From Pseudolactococcus plantarum (lineage in GTDB: Bacteria; Bacillota; Bacilli; Lactobacillales; Streptococcaceae): DNA of 64,000 nt. Shown here piece after piece: positions 17,850 through 26,099 of this stretch (within the stretch, counting starts at the first letter, position 1; the number at the start of each line of letters is the position of its first letter). Location of the stretch: positions 124,001-188,000 of the forward strand of contig NZ_JXJX01000001.1 in the NCBI RefSeq assembly GCF_002441715.1. Direction: 5' to 3'. The notes under the pieces were generated by a model. It saw only the letters and a program-made list of their open reading frames with translations, searched no databases and had not been told where the DNA came from. Both the position numbers and the translations under genes were made by a program.

Positions 17850-19202
17850 TTATAGGATAGACAAATTTTGCTCACTTTTCGTTTTCAAATCTTTAGTAAT
17901 TCTGAAATAACTTGGTACCAGAATCACGACACTACCAATCCAGGCAGCTGGACTAGAAAATAGGACACCGATTAATCCGATTGTAAACAGTCCTAAAATG
18001 GATACACCAGCTCTCATCAGGAGTTCTGCTATACCAGCTAAAGTTGGGACTAAGCTATTACCATACCCTTGAATAAAGGAACGGACAACAAATAGTATGG
18101 CTAATAGCCAGTAAAATGCACCGTTGACTAAGTAGTAATCAAACGCTAACTGAATGATTTTTGTTTCCTTGTGACTGATAAACAGTCCTGAGAAAAACTG
18201 ATTAAAGACGAGTAGCACTACGGTAAATAAAATCCCCCAGATGACATTGATAATCACTGAGTGTTTCAAGCCTATTAACATCCGTTTATATTGTCTAGCA
18301 CCAAAATTTTGAGCAGTAAACGTAGTTACGGCAAGCCCTAAGCTCATCATCGGTAGCATGGCAAGTTGATCAATTTGTCTGCCGATAGCTTGCATGGCAA
18401 CAACATCTGTACCGAGTTTATTTAGAACGATTTGTAAAGTTAAGCTACCAATTGCAATGATACTAGATTGAAATCCCATTGGGTAGCCAAGCCTTGCGTG
18501 TTTGTGTATTTCAATCTTATCTAACTTGAAATGTTGCTGTTTAACATGCAGTAGTGGCATTTTTAGCTTGATGTAGATCAGCAGATAAACAACTGAAAAT
18601 GCTTGTGCAATAATCGTTGCGATACCAGCTCCGAATACACCAGTATGTAAGCCTAGAATGAAGTAAAATTCTAGAATAACATTGAGTACAGTAGAGATGA
18701 TTAAAGCGATTAAAGGTGTTTTAGAATCTCCAAGGGCACGTAGTACATTTGATAAATAATTAAAGACTACTGTGAAAATCATCCCACCAAAGATGGCCCT
18801 CAGAAAATCATGCGCGTCAGCTATTAAATCTTTTGGTGTTTGCATCCACTCCAGTAAAGGCAGTGAAAAGGCATAAGCAATCACAGTGAGTCCTATCGAT
18901 GTGATTAAGGTTAAGAAGAACCCTGTCACATAAGATTTTTTTATACCTTCTAAATCATTAGCACCAAAACGTTGTGAGATGATGATGGCAAACCCGCTGG
19001 TAATCCCTATAGCAAATCCCATGACTAAGAAATTTAGCGCACTGGTTGCACCAACCGCAGCAAATGCGTCTTTTCCCAGTGTATGTCCCACGATAATCGC
19101 ATCAATGAAGTTATAAAACAGTTGAAATAAATTGCCTAAAAGCAGTGGGAGCGTAAATAATAAGATGACCTTAATTGGTGTTCCTTTTGTTAAATCTATC
19201 AT
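17850..19202 (-). CDS. MATE-family multidrug efflux protein
   Basis: About 450 residues with some 12 membrane segments in two similar halves; the start (LTKGTPIKVILLFTLPLLLGNL) and the NFIDAIIVGH motif are MATE-like. MATE proteins export cationic drugs or toxic metabolites using sodium or proton gradients. The substrate cannot be told. ATG at 19202 is preferred; a GTG four codons upstream is in frame. A GATAAT box preceded by TG ends only four bases before this ATG, so the true start or promoter is uncertain. Confidence 0.88.
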   Translation of the reverse strand: MIDLTKGTPIKVILLFTLPLLLGNLFQLFYNFIDAIIVGHTLGKDAFAAVGATSALNFLVMGFAIGITSGFAIIISQRFGANDLEGIKKSYVTGFFLTLITSIGLTVIAYAFSLPLLEWMQTPKDLIADAHDFLRAIFGGMIFTVVFNYLSNVLRALGDSKTPLIALIISTVLNVILEFYFILGLHTGVFGAGIATIIAQAFSVVYLLIYIKLKMPLLHVKQQHFKLDKIEIHKHARLGYPMGFQSSIIAIGSLTLQIVLNKLGTDVVAMQAIGRQIDQLAMLPMMSLGLAVTTFTAQNFGARQYKRMLIGLKHSVIINVIWGILFTVVLLVFNQFFSGLFISHKETKIIQLAFDYYLVNGAFYWLLAILFVVRSFIQGYGNSLVPTLAGIAELLMRAGVSILGLFTIGLIGVLFSSPAAWIGSVVILVPSYFRITKDLKTKSEQNLSIL

Positions 19203-19361
19203 AATGATTATCACATCGTTTGATGATCACAAACGACGATAGGATAGCTCCTTTCTATAGTTGTATGAGTTTAAAAGTTATGTTAAAAATTGTTGCCTTT
19301 ATTTTTCTGCAATATCTTTAGTTTAACATAAAAAATAATGGCTAACATGAAAAAAATATGA

Positions 19362-19402
19362 GAATAAAAAACAAAACATACTTCAAAAAGTATGTTTTGT
19401 TT
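19362..19402 (-). terminator. Terminator of the cold-shock gene
   Basis: AAACAAAACATACTT (19369-19383) pairs perfectly over 15 bp with AAGTATGTTTTGTTT (19388-19402); the minus-strand product is followed by a T run. Confidence 0.92.
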
Positions 19403-19451
19403 TACTTAACTATCTGTTTTACAACTAATAGTTAATTATATTAAGCTGGAA

Positions 19452-19649
19452 TTAACGAGTAACGTTAACAGCTTGTAAACCGCGAGCGCCATCTTCAACG
19501 TCGTAGCTTACTGCTTGACCTTCTTCAAGAGTTTTGAAACCGTCTGTTTGGATTGCTGAGAAATGTACGAAAACGTCTTTTCCGTCTTGACCAGTGATGA
19601 AACCGAAACCTTTTTCAGCGTTAAACCATTTAACTGTACCTTGTGCCAT
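19452..19649 (-). CDS. csp: Cold-shock protein (CspA family)
   Basis: 65 residues, a complete single cold-shock domain: [18 protein letters not shown] carries RNP-1 (KGFGFI) and DVFVHFSAI carries RNP-2. It binds single-stranded RNA or DNA and prevents structure formation at low temperature. The start at 19649 is fixed by AAGGAG on the minus strand; the frame is open further upstream, but MAQGTVKWF is the family N-terminus. Confidence 0.96.
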   Translation of the reverse strand: MAQGTVKWFNAEKGFGFITGQDGKDVFVHFSAIQTDGFKTLEEGQAVSYDVEDGARGLQAVNVTR

Positions 19650-19655
19650 TTTGAA

Positions 19656-19674
19656 TCTCCTTCGCCCGTTGGGC
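19656..19674 (-). promoter_or_regulatory. Hairpin beside the cold-shock gene ribosome site
   Basis: Minus-strand GCCC AAC GGGC (plus positions 19664-19674) is directly followed by GAAGGAGA. A stem touching the ribosome site could tune translation with temperature; this is inference. Confidence 0.4.
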
Positions 19675-19763
19675 ATTTTAATTTTGTGTAAATCTGAAAC
19701 CGCTTAGAAAGGATGAAACAAAATGAACCAAACTTTTTAAATCGTAAACAAACTACCCCTTTA

Positions 19764-19780
19764 TGGTATCATAAAAGATA
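19764..19780 (+). promoter_or_regulatory. Extended -10 promoter of fthC, leaderless arrangement
   Basis: TG G TATCAT (-10 at 19767-19772) ends seven bases before the ATG at 19780. No ribosome site is present. Confidence 0.6.
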
Positions 19781-20295
19781 TGAAAAAGAAAGCAGAAATA
19801 CGAAAAAAAATGAAAGTATCCTTAGGGTGCTTTGACTCAGTTGAAAAAGCACGTCAGACAGCAGAGATTATAACACAATTTCAGTTATCTGATGTCTATA
19901 AACAGGCGAAGATTATTGGTGTTTTTTTGCCCATGCCATTTGAATTTGATATCACCAAAATATTTGAAGATGAAACAAAACGTTTTGTCATTCCGAAAAC
20001 ACTGGCTGATCATCAAATGATTTTTACAGATTATGAGCCAGATAACCTAATGATGACGGCTTTTGGTGTCAAAGAATCGATGTCAACTGTTAGTGTGACA
20101 CCTGATTTAATTGTTGTGCCAGGTCTTGCGTGGAATCTAGAAGGTTACCGTGTTGGCTTTGGCGGCGGTTACTATGATCGTTACTTAGCAAACTTTCGAG
20201 GGAAGACGGTTAGCTTGGTTTATGACTTTCAGATGACCTCAGAGTTGCAACCAGAAAAATTTGATGTGCCTATTTCTAAGATATTTAAGGTATAA
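19780..20295 (+). CDS. fthC: 5-formyltetrahydrofolate cyclo-ligase
   Basis: 171 residues. It converts 5-formyl-THF to 5,10-methenyl-THF with ATP. Family features include the basic N-terminus (KKAEIRKKMK), VIPKTL, and the C-terminal nucleotide/folate motif PGLAWNLEGYRVGFGGGYYDRYL. Its length is close to the usual 180-190. The rhomboid gene starts 11 bases after the stop, the same fthC-rhomboid pairing seen in other Firmicutes (the yqgN-yqgP region of Bacillus). Confidence 0.93.
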   Translation: MKKKAEIRKKMKVSLGCFDSVEKARQTAEIITQFQLSDVYKQAKIIGVFLPMPFEFDITKIFEDETKRFVIPKTLADHQMIFTDYEPDNLMMTAFGVKESMSTVSVTPDLIVVPGLAWNLEGYRVGFGGGYYDRYLANFRGKTVSLVYDFQMTSELQPEKFDVPISKIFKV

Positions 20296-20306
20296 TATAA
20301 TAACTA
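20291..20306 (+). promoter_or_regulatory. Overlapping TATAAT boxes before the rhomboid gene
   Basis: Two TATAAT hexamers (20291-20296 and 20296-20301) overlap the fthC stop and end nine or four bases before the ATG at 20306. Either would give a leader too short for a ribosome site, and none is visible. Confidence 0.45.
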
Positions 20307-21016
20307 TGAATAAACTGACTAATTTTCGCAATGAATTTAATCGATATCCAACTACTTATATACTCGCAACCATTACCTTTGGGGTTTGGATGACTCAACT
20401 ACTAAGATATGGTGCTCACTCCCAAAATCCAATCAACCTGTTTCATTCTGGTGCCCTATTTGGTCCAGATATCATCGCACATCCTATACATCTTTGGCGT
20501 CTTGTTACACCTATATTTGTGCATATTGGATGGGAACATTTTTTACTCAACTTTTTTACTCTGGTATTTATTGGTAGACAGATAGAGGGTGCATTTGGTA
20601 GCCAACGTTTCTTCATGATTTATCTCCTCTCAGGTATTTATGGTAATATTGTCATCTTCTTTTTAGAACCATTTTCTCTCTCAGCAGGAGCCTCAACTTC
20701 ACTGTTTGGTGTATTTTCAGCTATGGCAATGATCGGATATCTGACAAAGAATAGCTCTTTTCTAGAGATCGGAAAGCAATTTGCTGTGCTTGTGTTGGCT
20801 AACTTGGTCATCAACTTGTTTCAGACAGATGTTAGTATTTCTGGACATATTGGTGGTGCTATCGGTGGGATATTACTTGCAGCACCGTTTGCACCAAGAA
20901 TCGTTGCACATAGAATTTCAAAAATTCGAAAAATTATTTTCTTCACCATTTTCATTGTTTCAGCGGTCCTATTGATTTGGTTCGGACTGCATCACAGTTT
21001 TAATACGCTTTATTAA
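20306..21016 (+). CDS. Rhomboid-family intramembrane serine protease
   Basis: 236 residues with six or seven membrane segments. The catalytic Ser is in GASTSLFG (about residue 131) and the catalytic His in SGHIGG; the conserved HIGWEHFLLNFF and E/R loop are present, so the enzyme should be active. Rhomboids cut membrane proteins within or next to their transmembrane segment. The Bacillus relative GluP lies in a similar neighbourhood but carries extra domains that are absent here. ATG 20306 is chosen over an upstream in-frame ATG inside fthC. Confidence 0.9.
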   Translation: MNKLTNFRNEFNRYPTTYILATITFGVWMTQLLRYGAHSQNPINLFHSGALFGPDIIAHPIHLWRLVTPIFVHIGWEHFLLNFFTLVFIGRQIEGAFGSQRFFMIYLLSGIYGNIVIFFLEPFSLSAGASTSLFGVFSAMAMIGYLTKNSSFLEIGKQFAVLVLANLVINLFQTDVSISGHIGGAIGGILLAAPFAPRIVAHRISKIRKIIFFTIFIVSAVLLIWFGLHHSFNTLY

Positions 21017-21050
21017 AAAAGGAAAGCTTGGATTAATTTAGGCTTTTTTT
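21015..21050 (+). terminator. Weak terminator after the rhomboid gene
   Basis: AAAGCT and AGGCTTT can pair with a bulge, followed by seven T. The A run upstream could extend the stem. Confidence 0.5.
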
Positions 21051-21125
21051 CGTGTCATTCTTTGATTAGCATTAGCTAGATTAATGTTGTGAATAAAATA
21101 ATTAGTTTTTTAATGGGTTGAATCC

Positions 21126-21154
21126 TTGCAAAACAAAAATAAATAATGTAGAAT
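21126..21154 (+). promoter_or_regulatory. Promoter of the first PTS module
   Basis: TTGCAA (21126-21131), a 17-base spacer and TAGAAT (21149-21154). Confidence 0.7.
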
Positions 21155-21166
21155 TGGTATATACAG
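21155..21166 (+). promoter_or_regulatory. Candidate operator shared by the two PTS modules, copy 1
   Basis: TGGTATATACAG lies directly after the -10 box. A near copy (TGGTATAGACCA) occupies the same place at 24290. The half-site spacing resembles operators of HutC-type GntR regulators. No such regulator gene is in the window. Confidence 0.55.
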
Positions 21167-21167
21167 A

Positions 21168-21181
21168 TGTAAGCGTTTTCT
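21168..21181 (+). promoter_or_regulatory. cre site (CcpA) of the first PTS module
   Basis: TGTAAGCGTTTTCT matches the cre consensus TGWAARCGYTWNCW at all positions. It lies just downstream of the transcription start, where CcpA usually represses. Confidence 0.72.
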
Positions 21182-21335
21182 TTTTTATTATGGTTTATAT
21201 GCTTTGTAAATACTAAGAAACTGTCTTAAGTTATGTCAGAATGGCTGACAAAACATCTGAACTTACACCATATCATATGTTTAATATTCGTCAATGCTGA
21301 CTGTTTGAAAATGATATGAAAGAGAGAGGTGATAT

Positions 21336-21653
21336 ATGAACGATGAACAAATGGCAGAGATTATGCCATTAATTATGTATGGTGGCGAAGCAAAATCGTC
21401 TGCTATTGAGGCGATTCAAGCTGCCAAACTAGGAGACTTCGAAAAAGCTGATGAACGCCTTGATGCGGCAAATCAAGCGATTGTTTCGGCACATCATGGT
21501 CAGACAAATTTGTTAACCCAAGCAGCGAGTGGTGAAGCGGTATCTGTATCAATTTATATGGTTCATGCACAAGACCATTTGATGACAGGGATTGCTTTTG
21601 TTGATTTGGCTAGAGAAATTATTGAACTTTACAAGGTAATAAAAAAATATTGA
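21336..21653 (+). CDS. PTS lactose/cellobiose-type IIA component, copy 1
   Basis: 105 residues, a complete IIA-Lac protein. The phosphorylated His is in the family motif HAQDHLM (about 77-83), and the AHHGQTNLL stretch is conserved. It receives phosphate from HPr and should pass it to a IIB not encoded here. It is about 80 percent identical by eye to the product at 24380. AGAGAGGTG precedes the ATG. The IIC gene follows. Confidence 0.93.
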   Translation: MNDEQMAEIMPLIMYGGEAKSSAIEAIQAAKLGDFEKADERLDAANQAIVSAHHGQTNLLTQAASGEAVSVSIYMVHAQDHLMTGIAFVDLAREIIELYKVIKKY

Positions 21654-21737
21654 TGCCTACTTTGTCTTTTAAAGTAGTGACTCAATTTATATGCTTACTT
21701 TGTGCATAGCGTCTTAAGGGACATAAGGAGAGTTTTT

Positions 21738-23165
21738 ATGAATGCTATTACACTTTGGATGGAGAAATACTTCGTCCCGCTAGCGGCTAAAATAGGTGGT
21801 CAAAAACACCTGATTGCCTTGCGTGATGCTTTTATTGGTACGATGCCTGCGACGATGGCAGGGGCAATTGCGGTAATGATTAATGCAATTGTTCGTGACC
21901 TACCAGCTAAGTTTTTCCCAGGATATGATGGTAGTACTGTTCCTGTTATAAAAGAAATTATTGGTATTAACGGGTTTGTATGGAATGGTACATTAGCGAT
22001 TGTAGGTGTTATTTTTGCTTTCTCATGGGGATATAATCTTGCAAAAGCCTATCACGTTAATGAATTAGCTGGAGGGATCGTCTCTCTTGCGGCATTAATT
22101 CAAGGAGTTGGGTTCTCATTCTCATCAACAGCAGCAGTAAAATTACCAACAGCAGTAGCTAAAGCGATTAATGGCGGGACTGCAACAAGTGGTATGTCTT
22201 ACTCAGATGGTACCTTAACTGCTGGTGGTTGGGGATGGCTGAAACTTGGCCAGTTAGATGGTAATGCTTATTTTGTCATTATGGTGATGGGTGCTTTAGC
22301 AACAATCATCTATGCAAAATTGATGCTCAAAGAAATTACCATCAAAATGCCTGATTCTGTGCCACCAGCTGTAGCTAAAGCATTTACAGCCATTATCCCA
22401 GCTACGGTCGCACTATATATTACGGCAATCATTTACTACGTCTTTAGTATAACACTTGGCAAAAATGGCGATGTCATGATTACTTGGGTCCAAAAAACAA
22501 TTGCGGAACCATTTATGAATATTGGTCAAAGTTTAGGGGCTATCCTATTAGTGACCTTCCTAGTTTCTTTGATGTGGCTCTTTGGCCTCCATGGTTCAAA
22601 CGTTATGGCGCCAGTTCTCGAAGGGATTTGGGGTGTCGGACTACTTAAAAATAGTAATGTTTATCAAGCAGGGGGCATGAAAGCCGTAAAAGCCGCAATC
22701 AAAGCAGGTAATGGTGATGCGTACATGTGGGTTCGTAACTCATTTGATAGCTATGCATGGTTTGGTGGTGTTGGTGGGACAATCACCCTGTTGATTATGA
22801 TCTTAGCATTGTCTAAACGAGAAGATTATCGTGTGGTTGCAAAACTAGGGATAGGTCCATCTGTGTTCAATATTAATGAACCAGTTATGTTTGGTTTACC
22901 AATTGTATTGAACCCAATCTTCTTCATTCCGTTTATTTTGGCGCCATTAGCAGGTGTAACAATTGGTTATGTAGCAACAGCTCTACATTTGGTTGATCCT
23001 ATTGTTACAGCGGTACCGTGGGTTGTACCACCATTCTTGATGAGTTTGATGGCAACAGCTTATGACTGGCGTGCACCAATCGTGACGCTCGTGTCATTTA
23101 TTGTAGCACTTGCGATTTGGGCACCATTTGTTATCGCGGCAAATGCCACAAAATCTGTAGATTAG
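21738..23165 (+). CDS. PTS cellobiose-type IIC permease, copy 1
   Basis: 475 residues with about ten membrane segments. The start (LWMEKYFVPLAAKIGGQKHLIALRDAF) and the motifs MPDSVPPAVAKAF and FNINEPVMFGLPIVLNP are typical of the lactose/cellobiose IIC family. Compared with the second copy it carries an insertion of about 50 residues (around 135-185, rich in G, S, T and A). TAAGGAG precedes the ATG at 21738. It imports and phosphorylates a beta-glucoside, probably cellobiose or an aryl-glucoside; the exact sugar is unknown. Confidence 0.93.
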   Translation: MNAITLWMEKYFVPLAAKIGGQKHLIALRDAFIGTMPATMAGAIAVMINAIVRDLPAKFFPGYDGSTVPVIKEIIGINGFVWNGTLAIVGVIFAFSWGYNLAKAYHVNELAGGIVSLAALIQGVGFSFSSTAAVKLPTAVAKAINGGTATSGMSYSDGTLTAGGWGWLKLGQLDGNAYFVIMVMGALATIIYAKLMLKEITIKMPDSVPPAVAKAFTAIIPATVALYITAIIYYVFSITLGKNGDVMITWVQKTIAEPFMNIGQSLGAILLVTFLVSLMWLFGLHGSNVMAPVLEGIWGVGLLKNSNVYQAGGMKAVKAAIKAGNGDAYMWVRNSFDSYAWFGGVGGTITLLIMILALSKREDYRVVAKLGIGPSVFNINEPVMFGLPIVLNPIFFIPFILAPLAGVTIGYVATALHLVDPIVTAVPWVVPPFLMSLMATAYDWRAPIVTLVSFIVALAIWAPFVIAANATKSVD

Positions 23166-23174
23166 CGTGCGCCT

Positions 23175-23215
23175 ATAAAAACTTCCTTTGGTATTTTAAA
23201 AGGAAGTTTTTATCT
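23175..23215 (+). terminator. Terminator after the first IIC gene
   Basis: ATAAAAACTTCCTTT (23175-23189) pairs perfectly with AAAGGAAGTTTTTAT (23199-23213). Confidence 0.9.
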
Positions 23216-23293
23216 ACCAAGATAATCACTCGGGCATATGTGAGACTTGCAGCACAAGAAGTTAAGTGTTAGTATGAAATCGGAGGAAATGAC

Positions 23294-23512
23294 ATGATTG
23301 TGATTCATATGGCAGCGATGCAGGATAAAGTGATTGCATTATTAGAGAATTTAGATGGGGACTTTACTTACAAATTTTCAGAAAAAAAGGGGATAAAACT
23401 ATTTTTTGACGTCACAAAAGGTGCGCCAGCTCAGGCCGCTGTAGTAGCAAAAAATGCCATCAAGGCTGAACCTTGGGGAACAGCACTTTATTTCAACACT
23501 GAGGTTATTTAA
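23294..23512 (+). CDS. Small soluble protein of unknown function in the PTS locus
   Basis: 72 residues, mixed alpha/beta in appearance, no membrane segment. It contains YKFSEKKGIKLFFDV and a C-terminal KAEPWGTALYFNTEVI. GGAGGAAAT precedes the ATG. Its position between two PTS modules suggests a linked role. I do not recognise the family with certainty. Confidence 0.7.
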   Translation: MIVIHMAAMQDKVIALLENLDGDFTYKFSEKKGIKLFFDVTKGAPAQAAVVAKNAIKAEPWGTALYFNTEVI

Positions 23513-23569
23513 ACCCTATAATTAGTGTAAGAGTTATGTAGCAGCTAATCGTATAAAAAAGGAGAATCC

Positions 23570-23743
23570 ATGCAAAAATGGGGTTGGGGATTGGTTAGTG
23601 TCGCGCTCTTAATATTTGTGACGATATATCAAAATCAAAGGTCCTTTTCATTATTTAGTTTAATATTACTGATCATTGGGATTGTCATGAACGTAAAAGG
23701 AACAAAAAAGGAGAAACAAAGTGAAGATCACAAAGACAATTGA
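23570..23743 (+). CDS. 57-residue membrane protein overlapping the DUF3284 gene
   Basis: The ATG at 23570 follows AAAAAGGAGAATCC, a strong ribosome site. The product begins MQKWGWGLVSVALLIFVTIY and has a second hydrophobic segment (SLFSLILLIIGIVM) before a charged tail (KGTKKEKQSEDHKDN). Two membrane segments. Its 3' end overlaps the start of the DUF3284 gene by 23 bases in another frame, which argues for translational coupling and for both being real. Function unknown. Confidence 0.72.
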   Translation: MQKWGWGLVSVALLIFVTIYQNQRSFSLFSLILLIIGIVMNVKGTKKEKQSEDHKDN

Positions 23744-24143
23744 TGTACCACGTCAATTCATTTTTGACAAAATTACTGAATCTAGTTTATACGATATAAA
23801 ACAAAATACAGGTAAAACACCAAAAATATCGAGCTTAACCGGGTTTGAATATCAGAAAAATTTTGGCAAAAATCAATCAGGTAAAATTAAGTTTGATGAA
23901 GTAACAGAACCGTCTATTTACGCCTTTACAACAAAAACGAATAGAAATACATTTAAAACACGTTGGGAGCTGCATAAGATTGATGATCAATCAACAGATG
24001 TTGTGATTGCTGAGGAGAGCAAGTCATCAGGGATGGTTCAAAATATCAATGATACGATCATGGCATTTATGTTTGGTAAACTCAAGAAACGTCAAATGCT
24101 TGCGATATTGGATGAAATTAGCAAGGCATATAATGGCCGTTAA
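23721..24143 (+). CDS. DUF3284 domain protein
   Basis: 140 residues starting at GTG with AAAAAGGAGA just upstream. The sequence (MKITKTIDVPRQFIFDKITESSLYD) and length fit DUF3284, a START/SRPBCC-like small-ligand fold often encoded in lactic acid bacterial cellobiose loci. The biochemical role is not known. It overlaps the preceding small membrane-protein gene and is followed by a terminator. Confidence 0.82.
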   Translation: MKITKTIDVPRQFIFDKITESSLYDIKQNTGKTPKISSLTGFEYQKNFGKNQSGKIKFDEVTEPSIYAFTTKTNRNTFKTRWELHKIDDQSTDVVIAEESKSSGMVQNINDTIMAFMFGKLKKRQMLAILDEISKAYNGR

Positions 24144-24163
24144 GTTAAAAAATTTCAGAAATG

Positions 24164-24199
24164 CTAAACACCTAGACTAGTTCTAGGTGTTTAGTTTTT
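24164..24199 (+). terminator. Terminator after the DUF3284 gene
   Basis: CTAAACACCTAGA (24164-24176) pairs perfectly with TCTAGGTGTTTAG (24182-24194), then TTTTT. Confidence 0.93.
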
Positions 24200-24258
24200 G
24201 TTAAATTAAGGAGTTACCTGTCGAAAAATTAAAAATATATTTAAATGTGTGAAAGGGG

Positions 24259-24287
24259 TTGCAAAAACATTAGGTTAATGATATTAT
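24259..24287 (+). promoter_or_regulatory. Promoter of the second PTS module
   Basis: TTGCAA (24259-24264), a 17-base spacer and TG A TATTAT (24282-24287). Confidence 0.72.
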
Positions 24288-24289
24288 AT

Positions 24290-24301
24290 TGGTATAGACC
24301 A
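24290..24301 (+). promoter_or_regulatory. Candidate operator shared by the two PTS modules, copy 2
   Basis: TGGTATAGACCA has perfect outer half-sites (TGGT/ACCA) and lies directly after the -10 box, as in the first module. No clear cre site accompanies this copy. Confidence 0.58.
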
Positions 24302-24379
24302 CTGTTGATATTAGACATTTCTTTGATATCGACTATAGTGGCATATCATTTAAACTATTGATACTCAGAGAGGAGACAT

Positions 24380-24697
24380 ATGAACGATGAACAAATGGCG
24401 GTTATTATGCCGCTAATTATGTACGGTGGTGAAGCAAAATCATCAGCTGTTGAAGCAATTCAAGCAGCTAAAGCAGGAGATTTTGACAAAGCTGATGAAC
24501 GGATTAAAGCTGCGAGTCAAGCGATTGTTGAAGCACACCACGGTCAGACTGATCTACTAACAAAAGCAGCTAATGGTGAAGAGGTACCAGTCTCAATCTA
24601 TATGGTACACGCACAAGATCATTTGATGACAGGGATTGCTTTTGTAGACTTAGCAAAAGAAATTATCGAACTTTATCGTGTTATGCCGAAGCAATAG
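24380..24697 (+). CDS. PTS lactose/cellobiose-type IIA component, copy 2
   Basis: 105 residues, same length and motifs as the copy at 21336, including HAQDHLM with the phosphorylated His. Most differences are in the helical middle (LDAANQ versus IKAASQ) and the last four residues. The nucleotide sequence has diverged at many third positions, so the duplication is not recent. AGAGAGGAGA precedes the ATG. Confidence 0.93.
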   Translation: MNDEQMAVIMPLIMYGGEAKSSAVEAIQAAKAGDFDKADERIKAASQAIVEAHHGQTDLLTKAANGEEVPVSIYMVHAQDHLMTGIAFVDLAKEIIELYRVMPKQ

Positions 24698-24757
24698 GTC
24701 ATTAGATAAAGCAAAAAGAAACGGCGCTAACTAGCGTCAATACAAGGAGGACTAGTA

Positions 24758-26026
24758 ATGGACGGATTTGTTCAATGGATGGAAAAATATTTCATGCCAA
24801 AAGCATCTAAAATTGCAGCACAACGGCACTTAATCGCCATTCGTGATGCATTTGTAACAACGATGCCTTTAATGATTTTAGGGGCACTCGCAACCTTAAT
24901 TAATAACCTGCCAATCCCAGGATATGAAGAGTTATTAAATAAAATTTTCCCAATGATGTACAACAAAGCACCAATATGGAAAAGCTTTGGTGGTAACATT
25001 TGGAATGGTACGTTTGCAATTTTTGCCATATTAGTGGCCTTCTTAGTTGCACATAACTTAGTTAAATCTTATGGTAAAGATGGTATCGCAGCTGGTACAG
25101 TATCGGTTGCATCATTCTTTGCAGTAGGTGGCCTTCAAGGTATGGGCGCAACTGGATTATTTATCGCTTTATTGATTGCGATTATTTCAGGAGAACTATT
25201 CCAACGCTTGTCAGGTAATCCAAAATTAGTGATCAAAATGCCTGATGGTGTACCGCCAGCAGTTGCAAAATCTTTTGCGGCTTTATTACCTGCTATGATT
25301 ACTGTCGGCGTATTTAGCTTATTTACATCAATTCTATTTGCTTTAGGTGTTGATAATATTGTGCTTTCTTTCTATAAAGCCGTTCAAGAACCGTTCATGG
25401 GTCTAGCCAATAGCTATCCATCAGCATTGTTATTAGCGTTTGTGACACCATTCCTCTGGTTCTTTGGCCTACATGGCGCTAACATGGTAGATCCATTAAT
25501 GCAGACAATTAATGTACCAGCGATTGATGCAAATATTAAAGCAGTAGAAGCAGGAACTAAAATTCCTTATATCGTCAATAAACCTTTCTTTGACTCATTT
25601 GTAAACTTAGGTGGTACTGGTGCAACACTTGCGCTATTGATTGCAATCTTAATCGTTGGTCGTCGTAATAAGCCATTTAAAGTGGTGACTAACTTGAGTT
25701 TGGCACCTGGTATTTTCAATATTAATGAACCAGTGATGTTTGGGTTACCAATCGTTTTAAACCCAATCATGTTTATTCCGTTCATTCTCGTACCAATGGT
25801 ACTTGTAACAGTTGCCTATATTGCGACAGCTACGGGTATAGTACCCGCTGCAACGTTCATGCCACCATGGGTAACACCACCAATTATTGGTGGATTCCTA
25901 GCAACGAAAAGTATTGCTGGTGGGGTACTTGCTGCTGTTAACTTACTGATTGCAGTTGTGATTTACCTCCCATTTGTAAAAGTAGCCACTGATCAATATT
26001 TGAAACAAGAAGCTACAGAAGACTAA
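24758..26026 (+). CDS. PTS cellobiose-type IIC permease, copy 2
   Basis: 422 residues, the usual length for this family, with about ten membrane segments. It shares MEKYFMPKASKIAAQRHLIA, MPDGVPPAVAKSF and FNINEPVMFGLPIVLNP with copy 1 but lacks its internal insertion. CAAGGAGGA precedes the ATG. The phospho-glycosidase gene follows 73 bases downstream and presumably hydrolyses the sugar it brings in. Confidence 0.93.
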   Translation: MDGFVQWMEKYFMPKASKIAAQRHLIAIRDAFVTTMPLMILGALATLINNLPIPGYEELLNKIFPMMYNKAPIWKSFGGNIWNGTFAIFAILVAFLVAHNLVKSYGKDGIAAGTVSVASFFAVGGLQGMGATGLFIALLIAIISGELFQRLSGNPKLVIKMPDGVPPAVAKSFAALLPAMITVGVFSLFTSILFALGVDNIVLSFYKAVQEPFMGLANSYPSALLLAFVTPFLWFFGLHGANMVDPLMQTINVPAIDANIKAVEAGTKIPYIVNKPFFDSFVNLGGTGATLALLIAILIVGRRNKPFKVVTNLSLAPGIFNINEPVMFGLPIVLNPIMFIPFILVPMVLVTVAYIATATGIVPAATFMPPWVTPPIIGGFLATKSIAGGVLAAVNLLIAVVIYLPFVKVATDQYLKQEATED

Positions 26027-26099
26027 AAAATAGAGGATTGAGCCATCATCATACGAATGATAGGTTCAATTCTTTTGTTATAGAAAAGGAAGAAACGTT

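Larger units (their letters stand above)
21017..21335. other. 319-base regulatory gap before the first cellobiose-type PTS module
   Basis: It contains the weak rhomboid terminator, a sigma-A promoter, a palindromic operator, a cre site and a leader of about 150 bases. The leader has short inverted repeats (for example GTCAG...CTGAC near 21236-21252) but no antiterminator (RAT) hairpin that I recognise. No open frame. Confidence 0.55.
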
